The position numbers and the translations under genes were made by a program. The notes below the pieces were generated by a model that made no database searches, was not told the origin of the DNA, and saw only the letters and a list, made by a program, of their open reading frames with translations. This document shows positions 1 through 7,971 of a stretch of 64,000 bases of DNA, piece after piece. Origin of the DNA: Streptomyces sp. NBC_00461 (GTDB lineage Bacteria; Actinomycetota; Actinomycetes; Streptomycetales; Streptomycetaceae); assembly GCF_036013935.1 (NCBI RefSeq), contig NZ_CP107902.1, positions 8,031,001 to 8,095,000 on the forward strand, written 5' to 3'. Numbering within the stretch: position 1 is the first letter of the stretch; every line of letters starts with the position of its first letter.

Positions 1-1
1 G

Positions 2-1033
2 ATACTGGACCCCGAGACCGGCGAGGTCGTCGACGCGGCCGGCCCCTGGACCGAGTTCGCGTCCACGCTCGCGGTGCACGGCGAGCGGGTCGTCGCCGTC
101 GGAGCCAGCCCGCGCAGCGCCTACGAGATGGTGGAGCTGGACACTCGTACCGGCCGTGCCCGCGTGATCGGCGCCGAGCACGAGGACGCCGTCGACCCCG
201 CCCACTACCCCGAGCCCCAGATCCGCACCTTCACGGGACCGGCCGGGCGCGACATCCACGCCCACATCTACCCGCCGCACGCCCCCGGCTGTGTCGCGCC
301 GGGCGACGAGCTGCCGCCCTACGTCGTGTGGGCGCACGGCGGCCCCACCAGCCGGGCGCCCCTCGTCCTCGACCTGGAGATCGCCTACTTCACCTCGCGG
401 GGCATCGGCGTCGCCGAGGTCAACTACGGCGGCTCGACCGGGCACGGACGTGAGTACCGCAACCGGCTGCGTGAGCAGTGGGGTGTCGTCGACGTCGAGG
501 ACTGCGCGGCCGTCGCCCTCGCGCTCGCGGACGAGGGCACCGCCGACCGCGGCCGGCTCGCGATCCGCGGCGGCAGCGCGGGCGGCTGGACCGCGGCCGC
601 TTCCCTCGCCGCCACCGACGTCTACGCCTGCGGAACGATCATCTACCCCATCCTCGACCTCGTCGGCTGGGGCGTGGGGGAGACCCACGACTTCGAGTCG
701 CGGTACCTGGAGACGCTGGTCGGGCCGCTCGCCGAGGTGCCCGGACGGTACGCGGAGCGGTCGCCCACCGAGCACGCCGACCGGATCACCGCGCCCTTCC
801 TGCTGTTGCAGGGCCTGGACGACGTGATCTGTCCGCCCGCGCAGTGCGAACGATTCCTGGCACGCATGGCGGGCAGGCGGGTGCCGCACGCGTACATCGC
901 GTTCGAGGGGGAGGGGCACGGGTTCCGGCGGGCCGACACCATGATCCGGGTCCTGGAGTCCGAACTCTCGCTGTACGCCCAGGTCTTCGGGCTGAACCCG
1001 CACGGCGTCCCGACACTGGAACTGTCCAAGTGA
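2..1033 (+). CDS. S9-family prolyl oligopeptidase-like serine peptidase, 5' end outside window
   Basis: The open frame enters from the left edge, so the N-terminal beta-propeller part is missing and only the alpha/beta-hydrolase end (about 343 codons) is present. Seen: an oxyanion-loop WAHGGPT, the nucleophile elbow GGSAGGW, the acid in GLDDVICP and the last catalytic histidine in GEGHGF. This order is that of dipeptidyl-peptidase/acylaminoacyl-peptidase enzymes of family S9, which cleave short peptides in the cytoplasm. The stop codon overlaps a possible GTG start of the next gene, so the two peptidase genes are probably co-transcribed. The exact substrate cannot be inferred. Confidence 0.85.
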   Translation: MLDPETGEVVDAAGPWTEFASTLAVHGERVVAVGASPRSAYEMVELDTRTGRARVIGAEHEDAVDPAHYPEPQIRTFTGPAGRDIHAHIYPPHAPGCVAPGDELPPYVVWAHGGPTSRAPLVLDLEIAYFTSRGIGVAEVNYGGSTGHGREYRNRLREQWGVVDVEDCAAVALALADEGTADRGRLAIRGGSAGGWTAAASLAATDVYACGTIIYPILDLVGWGVGETHDFESRYLETLVGPLAEVPGRYAERSPTEHADRITAPFLLLQGLDDVICPPAQCERFLARMAGRRVPHAYIAFEGEGHGFRRADTMIRVLESELSLYAQVFGLNPHGVPTLELSK

Positions 1034-1041
1034 GAGAGCGA

Positions 1042-1977
1042 ATGAGCGAGCAGGCGAGAGACCTTCTGCGACCGTCCCGACTTGCCCCCGGCGCCCGCGT
1101 GGCCGTCGTGGCACCCAGCGGACCCGTGCCCGAGGAGCGGCTGCAGGCGGGGCTGGACGTGCTGCGCGGCTGGGACCTCGACCCGGTGGTGGCGCCCCAT
1201 GTGCTGGACCGGCACGGCGAGTTCGGCTACCTGGCCGGCACGGACGCGGACCGGGCCGCCGATCTGCAGGACGCCTGGTGCGACCCGTCGGTGGCCGCGG
1301 TGCTGTGCGCGCGGGGCGGGTACGGAGCACAGCGGATGATCGATCTGCTCGACTGGGAGGCGATGCGGGCCGCCGGACCCAAGGTCTTCGTGGGCTTCAG
1401 CGACGTCACGGCACTGCACCAGGCCTTCGCCACCCGGCTGGGCCTGGTCACCCTGTACGGACCGGCGGCCGCCGGTGTCGACTTCATCAAGAACACCCGG
1501 TCGCAGGAACACCTCAGGGCCACCCTGTTCGCTCCGGAGAGCGTCCGCACCATCGCATCCGGCGGTGCCGCCCTGGTGGCCGGACGGGCCCGGGGCGTCA
1601 CGCTGGGCGGGTGCCTGAGCCTGCTCGCCTCCGACCTCGGGACCCCGCACGCCCGGGCCGGCGCCCGGGGCGGGCTGCTGATGATCGAGGACGTCGGCGA
1701 ACGGGCGTACCGCATCGACCGGACGCTGACCCAGCTGCTGCGCAGCGGCTGGCTCGACGGCCTCACCGGGATCGCGCTCGGGTCGTGGGACCAGTGCGGC
1801 CCGTACGCCGAACTGCGCCCGGTTCTCGTCGACCGGCTCGCCGGGCTCGGCGTCCCCGTCATCGAGGAGTTCGGATTCGGGCACTGCGCGGGCGCGTCGA
1901 CCGTCCCCCTTGGTGTGGCGGCCGAACTGGACACGGAGGCAGGTACTCTGACGCTCGATCAGCCAGCCCTTCGCTGA
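1042..1977 (+). CDS. LD-carboxypeptidase, family S66 (LdcA/MccF-like)
   Basis: A 311-residue protein of normal S66 length. Seen: the RGGYG loop near residue 90, the nucleophile serine in GFSDVTAL, the glutamate in MIEDVGERAYRIDRTL and the histidine in FGFGHCAG, which together make the Ser-Glu-His triad. The family cleaves the L,D bond of murein tetrapeptides in the cytoplasm, or inactivates peptide-nucleotide antibiotics (MccF branch); the sequence does not decide between these. ATG at 1042 follows a GAGAG stretch. A GTG at 1030 overlapping the upstream stop is an alternative start adding four residues. Co-transcription with the S9 peptidase suggests a joint peptide-degradation role (inference). 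Confidence 0.85.
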   Translation: MSEQARDLLRPSRLAPGARVAVVAPSGPVPEERLQAGLDVLRGWDLDPVVAPHVLDRHGEFGYLAGTDADRAADLQDAWCDPSVAAVLCARGGYGAQRMIDLLDWEAMRAAGPKVFVGFSDVTALHQAFATRLGLVTLYGPAAAGVDFIKNTRSQEHLRATLFAPESVRTIASGGAALVAGRARGVTLGGCLSLLASDLGTPHARAGARGGLLMIEDVGERAYRIDRTLTQLLRSGWLDGLTGIALGSWDQCGPYAELRPVLVDRLAGLGVPVIEEFGFGHCAGASTVPLGVAAELDTEAGTLTLDQPALR

Positions 1978-2070
1978 GCGGCTTCGCTGAGCCTCTGCGC
2001 TGAGCCCTTGCGTCGATCCGTTTCGCTGATCATCCGTCAACAACACTCGTCTGGGCGATTGACCCCCGTC

Positions 2071-2082
2071 TGACACGTGTCA
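2071..2082. promoter_or_regulatory. Perfect 12-bp palindrome TGACACGTGTCA upstream of the CocE-like gene
   Basis: The 12-bp sequence is its own reverse complement and lies 66 bp upstream of the GTG start at 2148. It is a candidate operator. No regulator gene is adjacent, so the binding protein is unknown. Confidence 0.4.
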
Positions 2083-2092
2083 CACCATGACA

Positions 2093-2116
2093 ACCGGCCG
2101 GTAGCTACTGGTCGGT
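2093..2116. promoter_or_regulatory. TetR-like inverted repeat (two 12-bp arms)
   Basis: Arms ACCGGCCGGTAG and CTACTGGTCGGT abut without a spacer and pair at 10 of 12 positions. The ACYGGYCGGT core resembles operators of many TetR-family repressors (family knowledge). It ends 31 bp before the start of the secreted hydrolase and probably overlaps its promoter. Confidence 0.45.
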
Positions 2117-2147
2117 AAGCAGGGCTGCCCTGAGTGTGGAGGTCTCA

Positions 2148-3929
2148 GTGTCCCGACGCGTGTCCAGATCCCGAGTTCCCCTCGCCCTCGCCCTGGGCGC
2201 GGCGCTCACCGTCCCTCTCGCGTTCACCGCCCCCGCCTCCGCCGCCCCTTCCGGCCGATACACCGTCACGGCACTGAAGTTCACGGTCCAGGCGGGCGGC
2301 CACCCCTGCACGGTCGATGCCGACCTGTACCGGCCGACGGGCGTCGACAAGGCTCACCCGGCCCCGGCCGTGCTCGCCACGAACGGCTTCGGCGGCAGCA
2401 AGTCCGACGGCTCGACCGACGCGATCGGCAAGGCCTTCGCCGAGCGCGGCTATGTCTCCCTGATCTACTCCGGGCTCGGCTTCGGTGCGTCCGGCTGTCT
2501 GATCTCGCTGGACGACCCGGGCGTGGACGGCAGGGCCGCCTCGGGGCTGATCGACTTCCTGGGCGGCAAGCGCGCCGCCGACGACGGCACCAAAGCCGAC
2601 TTCGTCACCCTCGACGCCGTCGGCGACCCGCGGGTCGGCATGGTCGGTGGCTCGTACGGAGGGGCGATCCAGTTGGCGACGGCCGCCGTCGACCACCGCG
2701 TCGACGCGCTCGTCCCGCTGATCACATGGAACGACCTCGTCTACGCGCTCGACCCGAACAACGCCTCCGCCACCGTCCCCGGCGCCTACAAATGGCAGTG
2801 GGCCAACGGGTTCTACCTCATCGGCGAGAGCCAGCCGCTGACGAAGCCGAACCTCGACCCGTCCCGGATCAACTCCCTCACCTGTCTGCACTTCGTGGCC
2901 AAGGCCTGCGACACCATCCACACCCTGAACTCCGGAAGCTATCGCGCCGCACCGACCGCCGCGCTGGTCTCCTACGCCCGCAGCGTCTCCCCGGTGTCCT
3001 ACCTGAGCCGGGTCAAGGCGCCCACCCTGCTGATCCAGGGGCAGGCCGACAGCCTCTTCAACCTCAACGAGGCGACCGCGACGTACAAGACGCTCAGGGC
3101 CCAGGGCACGACCGCCAGGATGATCTGGCAGTCCTGGGGGCACAGCGGGGGCGTCACCGACCCGGCCAGCGGTGAACTCAACCTCAACCAGGGCAACCTG
3201 GAGTCCAGCTACGTCGGCAAACGGATCCTCTCCTGGTTCGACCGCTACCTGCGCGGGCAGCGGGAGACCGACACCGGACCGGCCTTCGCCTACTACCGCG
3301 ACTGGATCGCAGACCCGGGCCGTACCTACGCCACCGCCGCCCGGCTCCCCGCTCTCAGCCGGACGTTCTACCTCTCCGGCGACGGCAAGCTCGTCGACAA
3401 CCGCAAGAAGGTGGCGCGCGGCAGCCGTACGTACGCCAACGGGCTGACGCCCACCAGCCATTCGGAGAGCTCGCTGTCCGGACTCGCCGGGCTGCCGGAC
3501 CCGGGGCCGTACGACACCGCGGGCACCTACCTCGGCTGGACCAGCGCACCGCTCACCCGCACCGCGGACGTCGTCGGCGCGCCCAGGGCCACGTTCAGGG
3601 TCGTCTCACCTACGGCGGCGAGGGTCCAGAACTCCGGCAACGCCGCCGACCGGCTCGTCCTGTTCGCCAAGCTGTACGACATCGCGCCCGACGGCACCAA
3701 GACGCTGGTGCACCGGTTGATCGCGCCGGTCCGGGTGCCGGACGTGACCAAGAACGTCACCGTGACCCTGCCGGGCATCGTGCACCGCTACGAGAAGGGG
3801 CACCGGCTGCGGTTCGTGATCGCGGCGAGCGACGACGCGTACTTCGGCAACCGGGGCATCAAGCCGGTGACCGTGGTCAGCGCGCCCCGGGACACGGGCG
3901 TGCTGCAGCTGCCCGTGGTCGGCGGATGA
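2148..3929 (+). CDS. Secreted CocE/X-Pro dipeptidyl-peptidase (S15)-like hydrolase
   Basis: A 593-residue exported alpha/beta hydrolase. The N-terminus has a basic RRVSRSR region, a hydrophobic stretch and an Ala-X-Ala cleavage site near residue 33, so it should be secreted. The hydrolase domain carries the nucleophile in GGSYGG, the acid in GQADSLFN and the histidine in WGHSGG. The last ~200 residues match the jelly-roll C-terminal domain of CocE/PepX enzymes. Substrates in the family are X-Pro peptides or esters; which applies is unknown. GTG 2148 is chosen because GGAGG at 2138-2142 sits five bases upstream; an in-frame GTG at 2136 would overlap that site. Two palindromes lie in the leader. 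Confidence 0.85.
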   Translation: MSRRVSRSRVPLALALGAALTVPLAFTAPASAAPSGRYTVTALKFTVQAGGHPCTVDADLYRPTGVDKAHPAPAVLATNGFGGSKSDGSTDAIGKAFAERGYVSLIYSGLGFGASGCLISLDDPGVDGRAASGLIDFLGGKRAADDGTKADFVTLDAVGDPRVGMVGGSYGGAIQLATAAVDHRVDALVPLITWNDLVYALDPNNASATVPGAYKWQWANGFYLIGESQPLTKPNLDPSRINSLTCLHFVAKACDTIHTLNSGSYRAAPTAALVSYARSVSPVSYLSRVKAPTLLIQGQADSLFNLNEATATYKTLRAQGTTARMIWQSWGHSGGVTDPASGELNLNQGNLESSYVGKRILSWFDRYLRGQRETDTGPAFAYYRDWIADPGRTYATAARLPALSRTFYLSGDGKLVDNRKKVARGSRTYANGLTPTSHSESSLSGLAGLPDPGPYDTAGTYLGWTSAPLTRTADVVGAPRATFRVVSPTAARVQNSGNAADRLVLFAKLYDIAPDGTKTLVHRLIAPVRVPDVTKNVTVTLPGIVHRYEKGHRLRFVIAASDDAYFGNRGIKPVTVVSAPRDTGVLQLPVVGG

Positions 3930-3997
3930 GGCCGGCCGAGCCGTCCGGGGGGCGTATTTCACGAGGTGGCGCGGCCGGGCGGTCGTAGGGTGGCGGG

Positions 3998-4555
3998 ATG
4001 CCGCACACCGCATCCCGCTACCTCGCCGAAGGCCCCCGCGTGGGCATACGTCACTTCACCTACGAGGACGGTGCCGAGTTCACCGCCCGCGCCCGCGAGA
4101 GCAAGGACCTGCATCAGCCCTGGCTGTTCCCGCCGGACGCCACGAACGCGTACACCGCGTACGCGAGCCGGCTGATCGAGGACCCGGCGAAGGCCGGGTT
4201 CCTGGTCTGCGAGAAGGACGGCGAGCAGGGCGACGGGGCCATCGCCGGGTTCATCAACATCAACAACATCATCGAGGGCGGCTTCCAGTGCGGTGCGCTC
4301 GGCTACGGCGCCTTCGCGCACGCCGCCGGGCGCGGGCTGATGCGAGAGGGCCTTGACCTGGTGGTGGGGTACGCGTTCGGGCCGATGCGGCTGCACCGGC
4401 TGGAGATCAACGCGCAGCCCCAGAACACCGCCTCGATCGCACTGGCCCGCTCCTGCGGCTTCCGCCTGGAGGGCTTCTCGCCGAATATGATCTTCATCGA
4501 CGGGGCCTGGCGGGACCACGAGCGCTGGGCGATCACCGCCGAGATGCGGGCTTGA
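3998..4555 (+). CDS. GNAT N-acetyltransferase, RimJ/RimL type
   Basis: A 185-residue single-domain protein with the layout of RimJ/RimL acetyltransferases, which transfer acetyl from acetyl-CoA to an N-terminal amine. Seen: the conserved tail of motif A/B (LHRLEINAQPQNTASIALARSCGF, written here only as its key part RLEINAQPQNTASIALA), where N-x-x-S-x-x-L-x-x-x-x-G-F is the family signature. The substrate is unknown. The 3' end overlaps the convergent gene at 4533-4880 by 23 bp, so the two transcripts may interfere. ATG 3998 follows a weak GGTGGCGGG stretch. Confidence 0.85.
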   Translation: MPHTASRYLAEGPRVGIRHFTYEDGAEFTARARESKDLHQPWLFPPDATNAYTAYASRLIEDPAKAGFLVCEKDGEQGDGAIAGFININNIIEGGFQCGALGYGAFAHAAGRGLMREGLDLVVGYAFGPMRLHRLEINAQPQNTASIALARSCGFRLEGFSPNMIFIDGAWRDHERWAITAEMRA

Positions 4556-4880
4556 AGTTGATCTTCATGGTGTCGAGGTCCGTCACGGTGGACTTCAGGT
4601 CCCGGAAGCCGTAGCCCAGCACCCGGAGCGTCTCCTGCGCGCGGTCCTCGGCGATCGCACCCGCCATCTCCTCGCCGTCCGCCGCGTCCGACACCACCAC
4701 GTACCGCATCGAGAAGTGCTTGAGCGGCGCCGGCTCGTACGACAGCGAGCCCTCCTCGGTGAACTTCATGCTGGTCAGGCCGTGGTCGGCCGCCTCGGCG
4801 AGCAGCCGCTGCCGGGCCTCGTCGCTCAGCGCGTCCCACGTGCCTCGCACGATCACCCGGTACGTGTGCTGCTCGCTCAT
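4533..4880 (-). CDS. Small conserved protein, DUF6204-like
   Basis: A 115-residue soluble protein. From memory it matches the Streptomyces DUF6204 family, recognised by the start MSEQHTYRVIVRGTWD, the middle MKFTEEGSLSYEP and the end FRDLKSTVTDLDTMKI. The function is unknown. The start at 4880 was chosen over longer in-frame options because the family begins at this methionine and the extra residues upstream are Arg-rich shadow sequence. It is convergent with and overlaps the GNAT gene by 23 bp, and is divergent from the arginase-like pseudogene. Confidence 0.7.
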   Translation of the reverse strand: MSEQHTYRVIVRGTWDALSDEARQRLLAEAADHGLTSMKFTEEGSLSYEPAPLKHFSMRYVVVSDAADGEEMAGAIAEDRAQETLRVLGYGFRDLKSTVTDLDTMKINFKPASRR

Positions 4881-4942
4881 CGGTCTGCTCCCGCGTCGAA
4901 TTCCGTTGAAGGGCCGACTGTATGTCGGCGAGGATGCACCGC

Positions 4943-5830
4943 ATGGGGAATTTCGTCGTGCTCGACGCACCCTCCAACCTGGGTCTGCGCCCGCCCGCCC
5001 CCGGCACCGGGCCCGGCTGCCACAAGCTCGCCGGCGCCTTGCGGGAACAGCGGATCGTGCAGCGGTTGGGAGCCCTGGAGGGCGGGGTGGTCGTGCCGCC
5101 GCGTTACGACCGAGGTGACTGGCAGGAGGGCGACGGCGTCTTCAACGCGGCCGCCCTCGCCTCGTACACCCGCAGGCTCGCCGACCGCATCGAGCGGCAC
5201 CTGCGCGCGGGGGACTTCCCCGTCGTCCTCGGTGGCGACTGCTCCATCCAGCTCGGCGCCTCGCTCGCCATGCGCCGGCTCGGCCGGTACGGGCCGGCCG
5301 CCGTGGACGCCTCACCGGACTTCCGTCACCCGGGCAACTCCGACGGGATCGGCGAGGAGGTGGCCCTGGCGACGGGGCGCGGCCAGGAGGACCTGACGGA
5401 TCTGGAGGGGCTGAAGCCCTATCTGCGCGACGAGGACGTGCGGTTCTTCGGCATCCGCGACTGCTTCGAGGACGACCGGACCGAGCTCGCCGCCCTGAAG
5501 ATCCCGGTGGTGACGGTCGGGGACATCAGGGAGTGGGGTGCCGACGCGCTCGCCCGAGCCACCGCCCAGGCCTTCGAGGTACCCCAACTCGACGGATTCT
5601 GAGTGCACTTGGACGCGAACGTGCTCGACCCGTCCGTCATGCCGGCCGTCGACAGCCCCGACCCCGACGGGCTGCTTCCCGACGAACTCGTGGCCCTGCT
5701 GCGTCCGTTGCTCGCCTCCCCGCACTGCGTCGGCCTCAACATCACCATCTACGACCCGGACCTGGACCCGGAGGGGACGGCGGGCGCGCTGCTCACGGAC
5801 ACGGTCGTGGCGGCCTTTGCGGAATCCTGA
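4943..5830 (+). pseudogene. Arginase/agmatinase-family gene with in-frame TGA and a lost metal ligand
   Basis: The frame reads as a ureohydrolase-fold protein: VLGGDCSIQLG near the N-terminus, DFRHPGNSDG in the middle, and a C-terminal VHLDANVLDPSVMPA motif. Translation stops at the TGA at 5600-5602 exactly where the family has Trp (GFW-VHLD), and the same frame then runs open to 5830, so one TGG to TGA change separates the two halves. The usual D-x-H-x-D metal motif reads DASPD, with Ser in place of a manganese-binding His. Two independent defects argue for genuine decay rather than one sequencing error. Stop-codon readthrough would still not restore the metal site. The start is ATG 4943, or ATG 4934 behind AGGA. 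Confidence 0.8.
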
Positions 5831-5870
5831 CCGGTAGCTCCCCTGGTCAGCTCACCGGCGAGCGGCTTCC

Positions 5871-7832
5871 ATGGTGATCGTGACGACCATCCGACGTGAG
5901 GTACTCACCCTGCCCGCCGCCGAGGCGGGTCCGGACAACCCGCTGCCGCCGTTGCGGATGCTCCACGAGGTGCACCGCATCGAGGACCGGGACCGGGACG
6001 AGCTGCCGCGGGACATGGCCCGGCAGGTCGGCCTCGCACCACTGCACAGCCTGCTGCCGGTACGCGTGCGGGACGGATACGGGCGGGCGCGCGAACCCCG
6101 GGAGATCGACGCCCTGGTGATCGAGAACGACCGGCTGCGCGCCACCGTACTGCCCGGACTCGGGGGCCGCGTCGCCTCTCTCCTGCACAAGCCGACCGGC
6201 CGCGAACTCCTTTACCGCAACCCGGTGTTCCAGCCCGCCAACTTCGCCCTCAACGGCGCCTGGTACTCCGGCGGCATCGAATGGAACATCGGCGCCACCG
6301 GCCACACCACCCTCTCCTGCTCCCCGCTGCACGCGGCCCGCGTCCCCGCCCCCGACGGCGGCGAGATGCTCCGCCTGTGGGAGTGGGAACGCCTGCGCGA
6401 CCTGCCCTTCCAGGTCGACCTCTGGCTGCCGGAGCACTCCGACTTCCTGTACGTCGGTGTCCGCATCCGCAATCCGCACGAGCGGGCCGTGCCGACCTAC
6501 TGGTGGTCCAACATCGCAGTTCCGGAGGAGCGCCGAGTGCTGGCGCCGGCGCGGGAGGCCTGGCACTTCGGATACGAGCGGCGTCTGCGCCGGGTACCCG
6601 TGCCGTCGTACGAGGGAGTCGACCGCAGCTACCCGCTCAACAGCCCTTACGCCGCTGACTACTTCTACGAGCTGCCCGACGTCCGGCGCCGCTGGATCGC
6701 CGCCCTCGACGCCGACGGGCGCGGGCTGGTGCAGACGTCCACCGACGTGCTGCGCGGCCGGAAGCTGTTCGTGTGGGGAACCGGCAGTGGCGGCCGGCGC
6801 TGGCAGGAGTGGCTCACCGAGCCGGACACCGACGGGTACTGCGAGATCCAAGCCGGGCTCGCGCGCACCCAGCTGGAGCACGTGCTGATGGACGCGGAGA
6901 GCGAGGTGAGCTGGCTTGAGGCGTATGGCCCGTTGGAGTCACCGGAGGCAGGGGGGTGGGACACCGTGGTGCGCGAGGCGGAGACACGGCTGGAGACCGT
7001 GCTTCCGCGCGCCGACGTCGACGCCGCCCACGCCGCCTGGAAACCGTACGCGGACACCGACCCCGGCGAGATCCTCGCCACCGGCTCCGGCTGGGGCGCA
7101 CTCGAAGTACTGCGCGGCGACTGGAAGTTGCCCGGCACCCCCTTCGACGAGGGCACGCTCGGCGAGGCCCAGAAGCCCTGGCTGCAGCTCCTGCGCGCCG
7201 GCACCCTCCCCGAGCCGCGCCGGGTGCGGCCGCCCGGCGAGACGCTGGTCGCCCCGCACTGGCGGGACATGCTGGAGACCGCTCCGGCGACCCCGCTCAC
7301 CGAGTACCACCTGGGCGTCGCCCAGTGGCACGCCGGCGACCGGGCGCAGGCGGTGCGCAGTTGGGAGCGGGCCCTCGAACTCGCCCCGTCCCTCTGGCCG
7401 TTGCTCCGCTGCCTCGCCGTCGCCGACCAGGAGGCCGGCAACCACGAGCGGGCCGCGGACCGGTACGCCGACGCCTTCGACGACCTGTGCCACGAGCGGC
7501 GCGACAACGGGGAGTCGTGGACGGCGGCCACGGCCGCGCTGGGCCGCGAGGCCATCGAGGCGCTGCTCGCCGTACGCCGCACGGCTCAGGCGCGCGGCGT
7601 ACGGGAGCGGCTGCACCCGGCGATCCGGGGGCAGGGCCGGTTCCGGCTGATCGACGCTCAGCTGCTGCTCGCGGAGGGCCGGCCCGACGAGGCGCGGGCC
7701 GTCTTCGCCGCGGGCTTCGAGGTCGCCGACCTGCGCGAGGGCGCGGAGGCCGTCGGCCGCCTGTGGGCGAGGCTCAGCGACGAGCCGCTCCCGCCGCACT
7801 TCGACTTCCGGATGCGGCCGCCGGAGTCCTGA
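5871..7832 (+). CDS. DUF5107 domain protein with C-terminal TPR-like region
   Basis: A 653-residue protein. The first ~330 residues have an aldose-epimerase-like beta-sandwich signature typical of DUF5107 (LPGLGGRVASLLHKPTGREL, then NGAWYSGGIEWNIG). The rest is helical with TPR-like spacing (YHLGVAQWHAGDRAQAVRSW, then ALELAPSLWPLLRCLA). DUF5107 proteins are thought to act on or bind carbohydrates; no catalytic mechanism can be assigned. No signal peptide is visible, so it is cytoplasmic. It stands alone, 40 bp after the arginase-like pseudogene. Confidence 0.8.
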   Translation: MVIVTTIRREVLTLPAAEAGPDNPLPPLRMLHEVHRIEDRDRDELPRDMARQVGLAPLHSLLPVRVRDGYGRAREPREIDALVIENDRLRATVLPGLGGRVASLLHKPTGRELLYRNPVFQPANFALNGAWYSGGIEWNIGATGHTTLSCSPLHAARVPAPDGGEMLRLWEWERLRDLPFQVDLWLPEHSDFLYVGVRIRNPHERAVPTYWWSNIAVPEERRVLAPAREAWHFGYERRLRRVPVPSYEGVDRSYPLNSPYAADYFYELPDVRRRWIAALDADGRGLVQTSTDVLRGRKLFVWGTGSGGRRWQEWLTEPDTDGYCEIQAGLARTQLEHVLMDAESEVSWLEAYGPLESPEAGGWDTVVREAETRLETVLPRADVDAAHAAWKPYADTDPGEILATGSGWGALEVLRGDWKLPGTPFDEGTLGEAQKPWLQLLRAGTLPEPRRVRPPGETLVAPHWRDMLETAPATPLTEYHLGVAQWHAGDRAQAVRSWERALELAPSLWPLLRCLAVADQEAGNHERAADRYADAFDDLCHERRDNGESWTAATAALGREAIEALLAVRRTAQARGVRERLHPAIRGQGRFRLIDAQLLLAEGRPDEARAVFAAGFEVADLREGAEAVGRLWARLSDEPLPPHFDFRMRPPES

Positions 7833-7932
7833 GTTCCGGAGCCTCACGACTCTGTGGTCTTGAGACTCCGGACTTCTGAGAACACGGGTGCGATTTCCAT
7901 CGGGTGGAACCGAGTTCGCACACTCCTTCGTC

Positions 7933-7950
7933 GCCGCACACATGTGCGGC
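7933..7950. promoter_or_regulatory. Inverted repeat GCCGCACA-CA-TGTGCGGC upstream of the M48 gene
   Basis: Perfect 8-bp arms around two bases, 22 bp before the ATG at 7972, with a further ACATGT copy at 7951-7956. It is a candidate operator or leader hairpin of the protease gene; the binding factor is unknown. Confidence 0.35.
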
Positions 7951-7971
7951 ACATGTGAGGGGTGGGGACGT

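Noticed and set aside
1965..2000. Repeated CTTCGCTGAGC around the S66 gene stop
   Set aside because: Short imperfect copies without symmetry; no function suggested.
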